A stretch of 64,000 nt of DNA from contig JBFLZW010000013.1 in the NCBI GenBank assembly GCA_040755755.1, forward strand, positions 1 to 64,000, in the 5' to 3' direction. The notes under the pieces were generated by a model that was given only the letters and a program-made list of their open reading frames with translations, was not told where the DNA came from and searched no databases. Below, one piece after another: positions 25,616 to 34,554 of the stretch (the stretch's first letter is position 1; the number at the start of each line of letters is the position of its first letter). This DNA is from a bacterium (GTDB taxonomy: Bacteria; SZUA-182; DTGQ01). The translations under genes and the position numbers were made by a program.

Positions 25616-28051
25616 CTACAAAAGTACAAGTTCCTTTCGCAGACTCTTCTTGGCGAAGGTAATCTCTCCATTCTCGACTCCGATCTGGAGGATATCTCCT
25701 TCCTTGAAATTTCCCTTCAGCAGCTCTTCAGAGATCGGATCCTCGACATACCGCTGGATGACCCGCTTGACCGGACGAGCGCCATAATCAGGCTGATACC
25801 CTTTCTTCAAGAGCCACTCCTCTGCCTCCGGCTTCAGCTCCACATAAAGATTCTTACTCTCCAGCCGATGGTTCAGCTCTTGAATGGCCAGCCCCATGAT
25901 CTTGCGGATATGTTCCTGATTCAGAGCATGGAAAACAATAGTCTCATCAATCCGGTTGATGAATTCCGGATTGAAGGTTTTTTTCAGAGCATCCATGATG
26001 GTATCCTTCATCCGTTTATAGGAGAAAACCTCATCTGCTTTTTGAAAGCCAACGGTTGTCTTCTGCTCAATGTTCCGAGTTGCAAGATTGGAGGTCATAA
26101 TGAGAACCGTATTCTTGAAATCCACATGCCGTCCGTGACTGTCGGTTAACCGGCCCTCATCCAGAACCTGCAGCAGGATGTTGAATATTTCCGGATTGGC
26201 TTTTTCAATTTCATCGATCAAAACCACCGAGTAAGGCCGCCTGCGCACCCGCTCGGTCAACTGTCCGCCTTCCTCGTAGCCCACATATCCCGGAGGTGCG
26301 CCAACCAGCCGGGAGACCGAAAATTTTTCGCTGTACTCTGACATGTCAATCCGGATTATGGCATCTTCCTTGCCGAATAGAATCTCGGCCAGCCTCTTGG
26401 CCAGTTCTGTTTTCCCCACCCCGGTAGGGCCGAGGAAAATAAAGGAGCCGATAGGACGGTTGATGCTTTTGACCCCCGTACGGGACCGTTTGATGGCCCG
26501 GGCTATAGCCCGGATGGCCTCATCCTGGCCGATGATTTTTCTGTGCAATTCATCTTCCAGATGCAGCAGTCTGGTCGATTCTTTTTCTTCCAGCTTGAAG
26601 AGCGGAATACCGGTCCATTTGGATACCACATAGGCGACATCCTCGGCGGTCACGGTCAGAGTGGCTTTCTTTTGCTTTTCAAACCACTTTTTGCTCAGGG
26701 TTTCAAACTTCAGCCGCATCTTTCTTTCCATATCACGCAGGGAAGCGGCTTTTTCAAAATCCTGGATACGGATGGCTGTCTCTTTTTCCCGCTTGGTCTC
26801 TTCAATTTTAGCCTTGATTTCCTTCAGCTCGGCAGGCAGGGCTGTGCTGTTTACCCTGGCCCGGGAGCCCGCTTCATCGATTACGTCAATGGCCTTATCC
26901 GGTAAAAAGCGGTCGGTGATATACCGGTCGGACAGTTTGACAGCCTCACTAATAGCCTCGTCACTGAAGTGAACGCCGTGATGCTCTTCGTACCGGTTTT
27001 GCAGCCCTTTGATGATGTGGATGGTCTGTTCCACGGTTGGAGGATTCACCATCACGGTTTGAAACCTGCGTTCCAGAGCGCCGTCCTTTTCGATGTATTT
27101 CCGGTATTCTCCCAGCGTCGTAGCGCCGATGCACTGCAATTCTCCTCTCGACAGAGCAGGTTTCAGCATGTTGGAAGCATCGATCGAACCTTCGGCGGCT
27201 CCGGCACCTACAAGTGTATGCAGCTCGTCGATGAAAAGGATAATATTATCAGCCTGGGAAATTTCCTTCATGATGGCCTTGAGCCGTTCTTCAAACTGGC
27301 CACGGTATTTGGTCCCGGCCACCAGAAGACCCAGGTCCAGGGTCACGATCCTTTTATTGGACAACAGCCGCGGAACGGAATTATCGACGATCCGCTGAGC
27401 CAGTCCTTCGACAATAGCTGTTTTTCCAACTCCCGGCTCTCCGATCAGGGCCGGGTTATTTTTGGTCCGTCGGCTCAGAATCTGGATAACCCGCTCGATT
27501 TCATCGTCCCGGCCAATGACCGGATCGAGCTTTCCGCTCCGCGCCAGTTTGGTGATGTCCCGGCCAAACTCATCCAGAGTTTCTGTCTTTGGGGCCTCTT
27601 TCAGATCATACTTGGAGGCATTGGCATACTCCATGACTTTCTTTCGCACTTCCGACAGGTCGAGCCGCAGGTCTTCCAGCACACCGGCACCGATCCCCTC
27701 TCCTTCCCGCATCAATCCAAGGAGCAAATGGCCGGTCCCGATATAATTGTGTCCCATCAGCTTTGCTTCATCAATAGCCAGCTCAAGCACTTTCTTGGAT
27801 CGGGGTGTGAACGGAATCTCTCCAACTTCAGGCTTGGCCACCTGCTTCGAAATTCTTCTCTCCACCTCGAACCGAATTTCATCCAGTTCAATATTACTTT
27901 CCCTCAGGATTTTTACGGCCGTATTATCGTCCTTCTTGACCAGTCCCAAGAGTACATGCTCCGTTCCGAGATATGGGTTTCCCAACCTTATCGCTTCCTC
28001 ACGGGCCAGGACAATGGTTCTTCTTGCTCTTTCGGTAAATCGTTCAAACAT
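25616..28051 (-). CDS. clpC: ATP-dependent Clp protease ATP-binding subunit ClpC
   Basis: An 811-aa Hsp100 unfoldase. The N-terminal repeat domain (two Clp-N motifs, [20 protein letters not shown] and [21 protein letters not shown]) is followed by AAA1 with Walker A GEPGVGKT, a middle domain with the UVR-like [25 protein letters not shown], and AAA2 with Walker A GPTGVGKT. Length and the middle domain favour ClpC over ClpA/ClpB. It works with ClpP, which is not in the window. It lies between lolD and bamA, an unusual intrusion in the envelope cluster, with 186 bp upstream that may hold its own promoter. Confidence 0.95.
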   Translation of the reverse strand: MFERFTERARRTIVLAREEAIRLGNPYLGTEHVLLGLVKKDDNTAVKILRESNIELDEIRFEVERRISKQVAKPEVGEIPFTPRSKKVLELAIDEAKLMGHNYIGTGHLLLGLMREGEGIGAGVLEDLRLDLSEVRKKVMEYANASKYDLKEAPKTETLDEFGRDITKLARSGKLDPVIGRDDEIERVIQILSRRTKNNPALIGEPGVGKTAIVEGLAQRIVDNSVPRLLSNKRIVTLDLGLLVAGTKYRGQFEERLKAIMKEISQADNIILFIDELHTLVGAGAAEGSIDASNMLKPALSRGELQCIGATTLGEYRKYIEKDGALERRFQTVMVNPPTVEQTIHIIKGLQNRYEEHHGVHFSDEAISEAVKLSDRYITDRFLPDKAIDVIDEAGSRARVNSTALPAELKEIKAKIEETKREKETAIRIQDFEKAASLRDMERKMRLKFETLSKKWFEKQKKATLTVTAEDVAYVVSKWTGIPLFKLEEKESTRLLHLEDELHRKIIGQDEAIRAIARAIKRSRTGVKSINRPIGSFIFLGPTGVGKTELAKRLAEILFGKEDAIIRIDMSEYSEKFSVSRLVGAPPGYVGYEEGGQLTERVRRRPYSVVLIDEIEKANPEIFNILLQVLDEGRLTDSHGRHVDFKNTVLIMTSNLATRNIEQKTTVGFQKADEVFSYKRMKDTIMDALKKTFNPEFINRIDETIVFHALNQEHIRKIMGLAIQELNHRLESKNLYVELKPEAEEWLLKKGYQPDYGARPVKRVIQRYVEDPISEELLKGNFKEGDILQIGVENGEITFAKKSLRKELVLL

Positions 28052-28237
28052 TTTACAAACCTGCCAATTTTTTCAGGAGTTCCATAATACACCAGAGAAA
28101 AACGCTTCTCTTACTCACTTATCCGAAGACATCCGGCCCCCTTGCTACCGCATCTCTTCGATTTATATTTTACGATAAAAGCAGTTTGATTTCAATTAAA
28201 TCTTCCTGTTTAAGCACATTAACCAAAAAAAAGCCGA

Positions 28238-28912
28238 CTACATAAACTTTAACTTTCCATCGGATAGATTTAAGCAATAATCAGCCCTGCTTCCCAAAAT
28301 TTCGTTATGGGTTACCATGATTATCGTAACATTGCGTTCCCGATTGATTTGCTGGAGCAAGGCGTAAATCTTCTCACTCGTCTGCGAGTCGAGATTTCCC
28401 GTTGGCTCGTCAGCCAAAAGCAACTCGGGTTTATTAGAAAGAGCGCGAGCAATGGCCACCCGTTGTTGTTCTCCTCCTGAGAGTTCGCCCGGTTTATGAT
28501 GTTCCCTGCCCTGCAATCCAACCTCTGCCAGCAACTGGTTAGCCCGCAGCTCGGCTATCTTGCGGTTTTGCCTGTTAATTATTATCGGCATCATGACATT
28601 TTCCTGTGCACTGAATTCCGGCAGCAGATGGTGAAATTGAAAAACGAAACCGATCTTTTGGTTCCGGAACCGGGCCAGTTCCCGATCGTTTAAGGAAAAC
28701 AGATTCTTACCATTATACCATAATTCTCCGCGCGAGGGGCGGTCAAGGGCCCCTAAGATATGGAGCAGAGTGCTTTTTCCTGCACCCGAAGCCCCCACAA
28801 TGCTGAAAATTTTCCCATGCTCGATATCAAGGGTAATATCCTCAAGGACCTTCAGCTCACCTTTGCCATTAATGTAGGATTTATAAACATCCCGAACCTC
28901 AATAATTGTCAT
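28238..28912 (-). CDS. lolD: lipoprotein-releasing ABC transporter ATPase LolD
   Basis: A 224-aa ABC ATPase with Walker [10 protein letters not shown], signature LSGGEQQR, Walker [13 protein letters not shown] and the H-loop VTHN. Together with LolC/E it extracts outer-membrane lipoproteins from the inner membrane. It overlaps the upstream lolC/E gene by 4 bp, so the two are co-translated. The MacB/FtsE-like subfamily also contains other exporters; the neighbours lolC/E, lnt and bamA support the Lol role. Confidence 0.93.
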   Translation of the reverse strand: MTIIEVRDVYKSYINGKGELKVLEDITLDIEHGKIFSIVGASGAGKSTLLHILGALDRPSRGELWYNGKNLFSLNDRELARFRNQKIGFVFQFHHLLPEFSAQENVMMPIIINRQNRKIAELRANQLLAEVGLQGREHHKPGELSGGEQQRVAIARALSNKPELLLADEPTGNLDSQTSEKIYALLQQINRERNVTIIMVTHNEILGSRADYCLNLSDGKLKFM

Positions 28913-30159
28913 TCATACCTCAGGGATACGACCGGATCGAGCCTCGAAGCCTGCCAGGCCGGATACACGGTTGCCAGAAAACTGATCAGCAGCGAGGAAG
29001 AAGAGACCAGAAGAATGTCCACCAGCTTCATCTTGAATGGCAGATAGCTGATATAGTACACATCTCCCTGAAGCTTAATCAAATGGTAGGTATCGGCAAT
29101 CCAGCAGGCCAGGGTTCCTCCCAGACAGCCGAGAAACGTCCCGACCAGGCCGATAATCAGTCCCTCGATAATAAAAATCAGTAAAATGCTACGGGCCGTG
29201 GCTCCCATGGACTTGAGAATGGCGATGTCTTTGTTCTTTTCCATGACCATCATCACCAGCGTACTGATAATATTGAAGGCAGCGACCAGAATGATCAGGA
29301 CCAGGATAACGAACATGGCCAGTTTTTCCAGTTTAAGAGCGGAAAACAGGTTCTTGTTCATCTCCATCCAGTCCCGCGTCCAGTAGGGAAATCCCAGGGT
29401 TTTTTGAATTTCCCGGGAAATATCCTGGGCCTGAAAGATATTGTCAACCTTGACCTCAACGCCGGTAACCATATTTTTCATGTTGAACAGGCGTTGAGCC
29501 GTTTTTATGGAAACGTAAGCCAGGCTGCTGTCATACTCATACATCCCCGAATTAAAGACAGCTACTACCTTAAACCGCAAAAATTTGGGAGCAAGACCCA
29601 TCGGAGATATCCGCTCCACCGGCGAGATGGCGGTAATGACATCTCCCACAAACACGCCAAGGTTTCTGGCCAGCTCCTGCCCAAGTACAATCCCGGCCAT
29701 CTGCGGCTGAGCATCGCCCGGTGAAGGGGTTTCCAGTTGCCGGAGGTCTCCGCTTACAATATTGCGGGCAAGATCGGTCACCTGAAGTTCCTCCTTCGGA
29801 TCAACTCCCCGCAAGACCAGTCCGGAGGCACTCCGGCTGGAGGAAAGCATGACCTGACCGTAGATGAAGGGAGCTGAGGACCGGACTCCGGGCACCTTGG
29901 CTATCTTCGATATGAGCCCTGCATAATTCTCGATACCCTGGCCATTATATTCCAGGACGACGATATGTGAATTGGTGCCGAGAATCTTATCCCGCAAATC
30001 CATTTCAAAACCGCTCATGACCGCAAGAACGATGATTAAGGCCATAACTCCGAGGGCCACACCGCCGATCGAGATAATACTGATAACCGAAATCACGGTC
30101 TGCTTTCGCTTGGCCTTCAGGTAGCGCAGCCCGATCATAAGCTCATAGGGCATGTTCAT
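28909..30159 (-). CDS. lolC: lipoprotein-releasing permease LolC/LolE family
   Basis: A 416-aa permease. An N-terminal membrane helix (VISVISIISIGGVALGVMALIIVLAVMSGFE) is followed by a ~220-aa periplasmic MacB-like domain and three C-terminal helices (MFVILVLIILVAAFNIISTL, IFIIEGLIIGLVGTFLGC, ILLVSSSSLLISFLATVYPAW). The conserved NKDIAILKSMGA loop contacts the ATPase. There is a single LolC/E gene, as in bacteria using a LolF-type homodimer. ATG at 30159 has AAGGA about 10 nt upstream. It is coupled to lolD by a 4-bp overlap. Confidence 0.93.
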   Translation of the reverse strand: MNMPYELMIGLRYLKAKRKQTVISVISIISIGGVALGVMALIIVLAVMSGFEMDLRDKILGTNSHIVVLEYNGQGIENYAGLISKIAKVPGVRSSAPFIYGQVMLSSSRSASGLVLRGVDPKEELQVTDLARNIVSGDLRQLETPSPGDAQPQMAGIVLGQELARNLGVFVGDVITAISPVERISPMGLAPKFLRFKVVAVFNSGMYEYDSSLAYVSIKTAQRLFNMKNMVTGVEVKVDNIFQAQDISREIQKTLGFPYWTRDWMEMNKNLFSALKLEKLAMFVILVLIILVAAFNIISTLVMMVMEKNKDIAILKSMGATARSILLIFIIEGLIIGLVGTFLGCLGGTLACWIADTYHLIKLQGDVYYISYLPFKMKLVDILLVSSSSLLISFLATVYPAWQASRLDPVVSLRYE

Positions 30160-30181
30160 GACAGATAAATCCTTTTTTCTT

Positions 30182-31277
30182 TTACACCTTCAACCTGAGA
30201 TATGCCTGAATGAAAGAATCTACCTCCCCATTCATGACCGCCTCGATATTACCAATCTCAAGGTTGGTGCGATGATCTTTCACCAACTGATACGGCTGGA
30301 AAACGTAGGAGCGAATCTGGCTCCCCCAGGCGATCTCTCGTTTTCCCTCTTCCAGGGCATCCCGTTTTTTCTGCTGCTCCTCTTTCTCCAATTCGTATAA
30401 TCGGGCACGCAAAATGTTCATGGCCACTGCCCGGTTCTGATGCTGGGAGCGCTCGTTTTGACACTGCACGACGATCCCGCTGGGAATATGGGTGATCCGG
30501 ACCGCCGAGTCGGTGACATTGACATGCTGCCCGCCGGCTCCACTGGAGCGGTAGGTATCTATCCGCAGGTCCGTTTCGTCGATTTCCACCTCGATATTTT
30601 CGTCGATCTCCGGATAGACAGACACCGAGGCAAAGGAAGTATGCCTTCTGCGGTTGGCATCGAACGGAGAAATCCTGACCAGGCGATGGACTCCTGTCTC
30701 ACCCCGTAAAAGCCCATAGGCATAATTTCCATAAACCATGAAAGTAACACTTTTAATTCCGGCTTCGCTGCCGGGCAGAAGATCGACCTGCTGGACCCGG
30801 AACCCTCGTTTCTCCGCCCAGCGAAGATACATCCGGAGCAGCATTCCGGCCCAGTCCTGGGATTCGGTTCCCCCTGCCCCGGAATGAATGGAAACGATTG
30901 CATTGCGATGATCATCCTCATCACTCAAAAGCGCCTGAATTTCCAGTTGGGTCACTCCCTCCTGGAGCACTTTCAGAAGATTTTTCACCTCCTCGGCCAT
31001 CGACTGGTCACCGCTCTCCTGACCCAGTTCGATAGCTACCTCAAGCTCCTCCAGGTGTTTTTCCTGCAGGGAGATTTTTTCAACCCATTCCATGAGGGCC
31101 GAGCGCTCCTGAATCACTGCCTGGGCTGTCTCGCTGTTCGACCAGAAATTGGAAGCTCCCATTTGATCATCGAGCTCTCCCAGCCGTTTCCGTTTTCCTT
31201 CAAGGTCAAAGGTAACCTCGAAGGTTTTCCATCTTGGATTTTAATTTTTGGTACTCGGAAATATATTCCTCATACAT
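30182..31277 (-). CDS. prfB: peptide chain release factor 2 with programmed +1 frameshift
   Basis: RF2 releases peptides at UGA and UAA. The gene starts at ATG 31277 (MYEEYISEYQKLKS), runs 23 codons to ...NLRGYL and meets UGA at 31206-31208. Shifting +1 at CTT-TGA-C continues with DLEGKRKRLGELDDQ and joins the long frame, giving ~364 aa. The slip site CTTTGAC, preceded by an AGG-containing Shine-Dalgarno-like CGAGGTTAC, is the conserved autoregulatory RF2 site. The body has the anticodon-like SPF (RISPFDAN) and the catalytic GGQ (SSGAGGQHVN). It lies 9 bp after lnt and upstream of lolC. A single-frame annotation would miss the first ~38 residues. Confidence 0.96.
31200..31222 (-). promoter_or_regulatory. 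RF2 programmed frameshift site
   Basis: On the minus strand the sequence CGAGGTTACCTTTGACC carries an internal SD-like AGG, the slippery CTT codon and in-frame UGA followed by C. Low RF2 levels let the ribosome shift +1, the standard prfB feedback loop. Confidence 0.93.
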
Positions 31278-31286
31278 GATCGAGTC

Positions 31287-32870
31287 TTATCCCTCCATTT
31301 TTTTCGTTTGATGGACTTTCCAATATCCCAAAACCAGGAAAAGGCCAAGAGAAGCCAGGCAGGATTTGGCAAAAATATCTCCATATCGAACATAAAAAGT
31401 ACTTTTTTTCGCAAGCCGCAAGGGTCTGACCAGGGCCAGCCGGCGAAAAAGCGGTGTCTCCAGCACAACCTTGCCCCAGGGATCGATAAAACCGGAAATG
31501 CCGCTGTTAGCTACCCGCACGACGCTTACTCCATTTTCAATAGCCCGGAAGACAGCCATCGAAAAATGCTGATACGGGGCAGAGCTTTGATCGAACCAGG
31601 CATCATTGGTAATATTGACCATAAAATTCACCCCCTGCCGGGCAAATTCCCGAAACAAGTCGGGAAAAATCACCTCATAACAGATAACCAGCCCAAAGCG
31701 CCATTGACCGAGGTGAAAAGTAGTGTATCGGTCACCAGGGCTGAACTCACCGACCTCATTAACCACGGTTCCCAGGTGGGACAGTATCTCTCCCAGAGGG
31801 AGATACTCGCCAAACGGGACTAAGTGTATTTTATCATAATAATCCACAATTTTTCCATCGGGAGCAAGAAGGAAGGCGCTGTTCTTGAGCTGTACCTTGC
31901 CTGTGCTCTCCCTCTCGATCCGGGGGCTTCCGACCACCATCGCAACTTTTGCCTTTTGCACCAGGGGAGAGATGCGCTCCAGATACTCTCCGTACTGCTC
32001 GTTAATAAAGGGAGCGGATGTTTCAGGCCAGATGATGATATCCGGTTTCTGCTCGGCAGCCAGAAGAGTCAGGGATTGATAGGAACCATACACAAGGTCC
32101 TGCAGCCTGTGGTCCCACTTTTCCTCCTGAGGAATATTCCCCTGAATAATGCCAACGCTCAAAACATCTTCTGCCTGCAATTTGCGGGAATGCAATTTAT
32201 ATGCCCCATAGCCCTCAATCAGACCGATCACGGTCACGAGGATCACAAAGGCACCCATGGCCGAGGTGAAGCTGACCGCACTGCCTTTCGCTCTTCTGGC
32301 CAGAATATATTCCAGGAGGACAGCCAGGCCGCTGTTGACCAGAGTGAGGACAAACGATACCCCGTAAATTCCGGTTATGTCTGAAAATTGAACAAGTTGT
32401 AAGTGAGAATACTGGGAGTAGCCCAAGGTGGACCAGGGGAAACCGGTCAGGAGATGGGCGCGGAGAAATTCCAGAGATGTCCAGATCAACGGGGCGATTA
32501 CCAGAGCGAGCATTGGGGGAAAAAAACGGCGGAGCCAGTTCCGGAGCAGGGCAAACCCTCCAATGTATAACGACAGATAGCTTACCAGTGCCAGTGAAAT
32601 AAGCACACTCTGCCAGAGCACTATGTGGCCGTAGACGGCCATGGTTTCAGCGACCCAATACAGCGTTCCCCCAAAATAGGCTAAACCGCAAATCCATCCA
32701 AGGGCAAAGGATGACCGCAGCGAAGATGCCCTCTCCAGGGCAAAAAGCAGCGGCACCAGCCCGACCCAGGCCAGGATCGAAATATTAAACCGGGGAAAGG
32801 CCAGCGTGAGCAGTCCTCCGGACAGAAGAGCCAGACAAATGTGCTGAATCGAAAGTTTATGATGTCTCAT
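31287..32870 (-). CDS. lnt: apolipoprotein N-acyltransferase Lnt
   Basis: A 527-aa inner-membrane enzyme that N-acylates the lipoprotein cysteine, the last maturation step before Lol sorting. About seven N-terminal membrane helices are followed by a nitrilase-fold domain. The catalytic Glu lies in IIWPETSAP, the Lys in YDKIHLVPFGEYLPL and the Cys in GLVICYEVIFP. A C-terminal helix re-enters the membrane. It overlaps pgsA by 14 bp and precedes prfB by 9 bp. Its role fits the neighbouring lolCD genes. Confidence 0.96.
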   Translation of the reverse strand: MRHHKLSIQHICLALLSGGLLTLAFPRFNISILAWVGLVPLLFALERASSLRSSFALGWICGLAYFGGTLYWVAETMAVYGHIVLWQSVLISLALVSYLSLYIGGFALLRNWLRRFFPPMLALVIAPLIWTSLEFLRAHLLTGFPWSTLGYSQYSHLQLVQFSDITGIYGVSFVLTLVNSGLAVLLEYILARRAKGSAVSFTSAMGAFVILVTVIGLIEGYGAYKLHSRKLQAEDVLSVGIIQGNIPQEEKWDHRLQDLVYGSYQSLTLLAAEQKPDIIIWPETSAPFINEQYGEYLERISPLVQKAKVAMVVGSPRIERESTGKVQLKNSAFLLAPDGKIVDYYDKIHLVPFGEYLPLGEILSHLGTVVNEVGEFSPGDRYTTFHLGQWRFGLVICYEVIFPDLFREFARQGVNFMVNITNDAWFDQSSAPYQHFSMAVFRAIENGVSVVRVANSGISGFIDPWGKVVLETPLFRRLALVRPLRLAKKSTFYVRYGDIFAKSCLASLGLFLVLGYWKVHQTKKMEG

Positions 32871-33402
32871 TCAACATTTCCATGCCGATATAAAGGTATT
32901 GGAAGCCGGAAGCAACGGTAATACCGGCGGTCAGCCAGACAAATGCCGGAAGACAGGAGCTGACCCGCTGAAGGTGATACCCTATCAGGACAACCAGAAC
33001 GGTCAGGATTTGTACCATGGTCGTCATCTTTCCCAGAATCGTGGGAGAAAAATTGAGGTTTCCGGTCAGAATATAAACAATCAGAGCCCCAAGTACGATG
33101 ATAATATCCCTCGAGATGGTAATGACTGCCAGCCAGGTCGGCAAAAGGTGCAAAACAGCCAGGGTAATGAAGGAAGTAACCAACAGGGCCTTATCGGCCA
33201 TGGGGTCCAGAAATGTGCCCAGTCGGGTCTTCTGATTCCATCTGCGGGCGATAAGTCCGTCCGTGGCATCGGTTACACTGGCCAGACCAAAGATGAGCAG
33301 GGCAGCGGTAATATTATGGTATATCAGCAGAATCACGAAAAAAGGTATCAACACGATCCTGAAAATCGTCAGCTTATTGGCAGTATTCATGTTCAGTGCC
33401 AT
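32857..33402 (-). CDS. pgsA: CDP-diacylglycerol-glycerol-3-phosphate 3-phosphatidyltransferase
   Basis: A 181-aa membrane enzyme that makes phosphatidylglycerol phosphate. The CDP-alcohol phosphotransferase motif D-G-x2-A-R-x8-G-x3-D-x3-D is intact in DATDGLIARRWNQKTRLGTF followed by LDPMADK. Four to five hydrophobic helices follow. The start MALNMNTANKLTIFRI is typical of PgsA. It overlaps yidD by 10 bp and lnt by 14 bp. Phosphatidylglycerol is the diacylglyceryl donor for lipoproteins, which links it to lnt and lol. Confidence 0.94.
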   Translation of the reverse strand: MALNMNTANKLTIFRIVLIPFFVILLIYHNITAALLIFGLASVTDATDGLIARRWNQKTRLGTFLDPMADKALLVTSFITLAVLHLLPTWLAVITISRDIIIVLGALIVYILTGNLNFSPTILGKMTTMVQILTVLVVLIGYHLQRVSSCLPAFVWLTAGITVASGFQYLYIGMEMLNETS

Positions 33403-33830
33403 AGTACGTTGCCTTCCAGTGGATCGAAAAACCGGTATTCCCCCCGGCTTCGGACCAGCGGATAGTCAGCTTCCCGTCCACACCGCAGGAGACGGTCTGA
33501 AGTGAGAATTACTCCCCGAAAGGGCCCATAGCGGCGGATGGCCTCCACCCCATACTGTGAGCATGAAGGGAACATGGGACAGCGATCCCCGTCTGCTGGT
33601 GAGATAAAAACCTGAAAGAACCGCAACACCAGGAGGAGTTGCTCCTGAAAGAAGCCGCTTTCAGAAATTGCCCGGTATTTGTCCCCTGGTGCGGCCTGGG
33701 CGGAAAGCCGCACAGATGCAGACCTGGCTGGCCACGGCTGGCGCATCGGGTCTGATGCGGCATAAGCCTTTGGACTCCCGGAAAGGCATCCTGCCAGTAC
33801 CCGGAAGATCAACAGCCAGCAGCACAGCAT
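33393..33830 (-). CDS. yidD: YidD-like protein with lipoprotein-type signal
   Basis: A 145-aa product from ATG 33830, chosen because GGAGG lies 6 nt before it; the frame is open further upstream to 33899 but without a ribosome site. The first 15 residues, MLCCWLLIFRVLAGC, form a signal with lipobox LAGC (C15), unusual for YidD, which is normally a short cytoplasmic-side membrane-anchored protein. The core FFQVFISPADGDRCPMFPSCS, then YGPFRGVILTSDRLLRCG is diagnostic of the YidD family (membrane protein insertion efficiency factor). It overlaps pgsA by 10 bp. An exported, lipid-anchored variant is inferred. Confidence 0.8.
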   Translation of the reverse strand: MLCCWLLIFRVLAGCLSGSPKAYAASDPMRQPWPARSASVRLSAQAAPGDKYRAISESGFFQEQLLLVLRFFQVFISPADGDRCPMFPSCSQYGVEAIRRYGPFRGVILTSDRLLRCGREADYPLVRSRGEYRFFDPLEGNVLWH

Positions 33831-34168
33831 TACTCCCCTCCGGGAAAAATGACCGATTGTTTTCCAGCTCTTAAGGCCGCTCGAAGAGCGCAGAACCAAT
33901 CCCCCCTTGATCTTGCTAACTATATAATAATTATAAATTTTCCAAAATTATGGCATACTCGGAACAACAAATCAAGCTCATTTTTTGTCCTTTGTTATCA
34001 GGTAATTACTGGTTAAGCTAAAAAAAACAACAAAAAACTTGACAACCCAAAATAAGTTGTTATAAGTTGTAATAGTTTTTCACTGTCTGATTTCTATTTT
34101 CAATATCTCTATAAATCTTTATCCAATCTTTACCCCAATTTCATGCATGATAAAGAGGAGGCAACCAG

Positions 34169-34441
34169 ATGACCAAAGAAGATATCATTAAAAATGTCTG
34201 GGCTGAACTAAATATCAGCAACAAACAAGCGAGAGATGTGGTGGAGGCGGTCTTTACTACCCTGAAAAATGTTCTGGCCAACGGAGACCAGGTGGAAATC
34301 CGCGGATTCGGTAAATTCATCATCCGGGAAAAAAATACCCGAATCGGCAGAAACCCCCGGACAGGGAAAGAAGCGGAAATTACCGCCAGGAAGGTTGTGA
34401 CCTTCAAACCATCAAAAATTTTCAGAAATACAGTAAATTAA
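34169..34441 (+). CDS. HU/IHF-family DNA-binding protein
   Basis: A 90-aa protein of the DNABII family. N-terminal helices (KEDIIKNVWAELNISNKQARDVVEAVF) precede the beta-arm GRNPRTGKEAEITARKVVTFKPSK, which wraps the DNA minor groove. NPRTG and FKPSK fit IHF-alpha/HU equally. The ribosome site AGAGGAGG is 8 nt before ATG. It is a single gene with its own AT-rich upstream region (about 33900-34168) that includes TTGACA-like and TATAAT-like stretches but no clear motif I would name. Confidence 0.93.
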   Translation: MTKEDIIKNVWAELNISNKQARDVVEAVFTTLKNVLANGDQVEIRGFGKFIIREKNTRIGRNPRTGKEAEITARKVVTFKPSKIFRNTVN

Positions 34442-34554
34442 TCCTGATCTTACCTGACTATCTGCTTACAAGAGCTTTGCATTGCCATTGCTATTCATAA
34501 ACCTGTTGCGCTCTACTGGCACGATATTTTATACTGGGGATACTCCTTTTATCT

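Noticed and set aside
31241-31468. Separate small gene over the lnt-prfB junction
   Set aside because: Out-of-frame shadow; the real reading is prfB from 31277 with a +1 shift.
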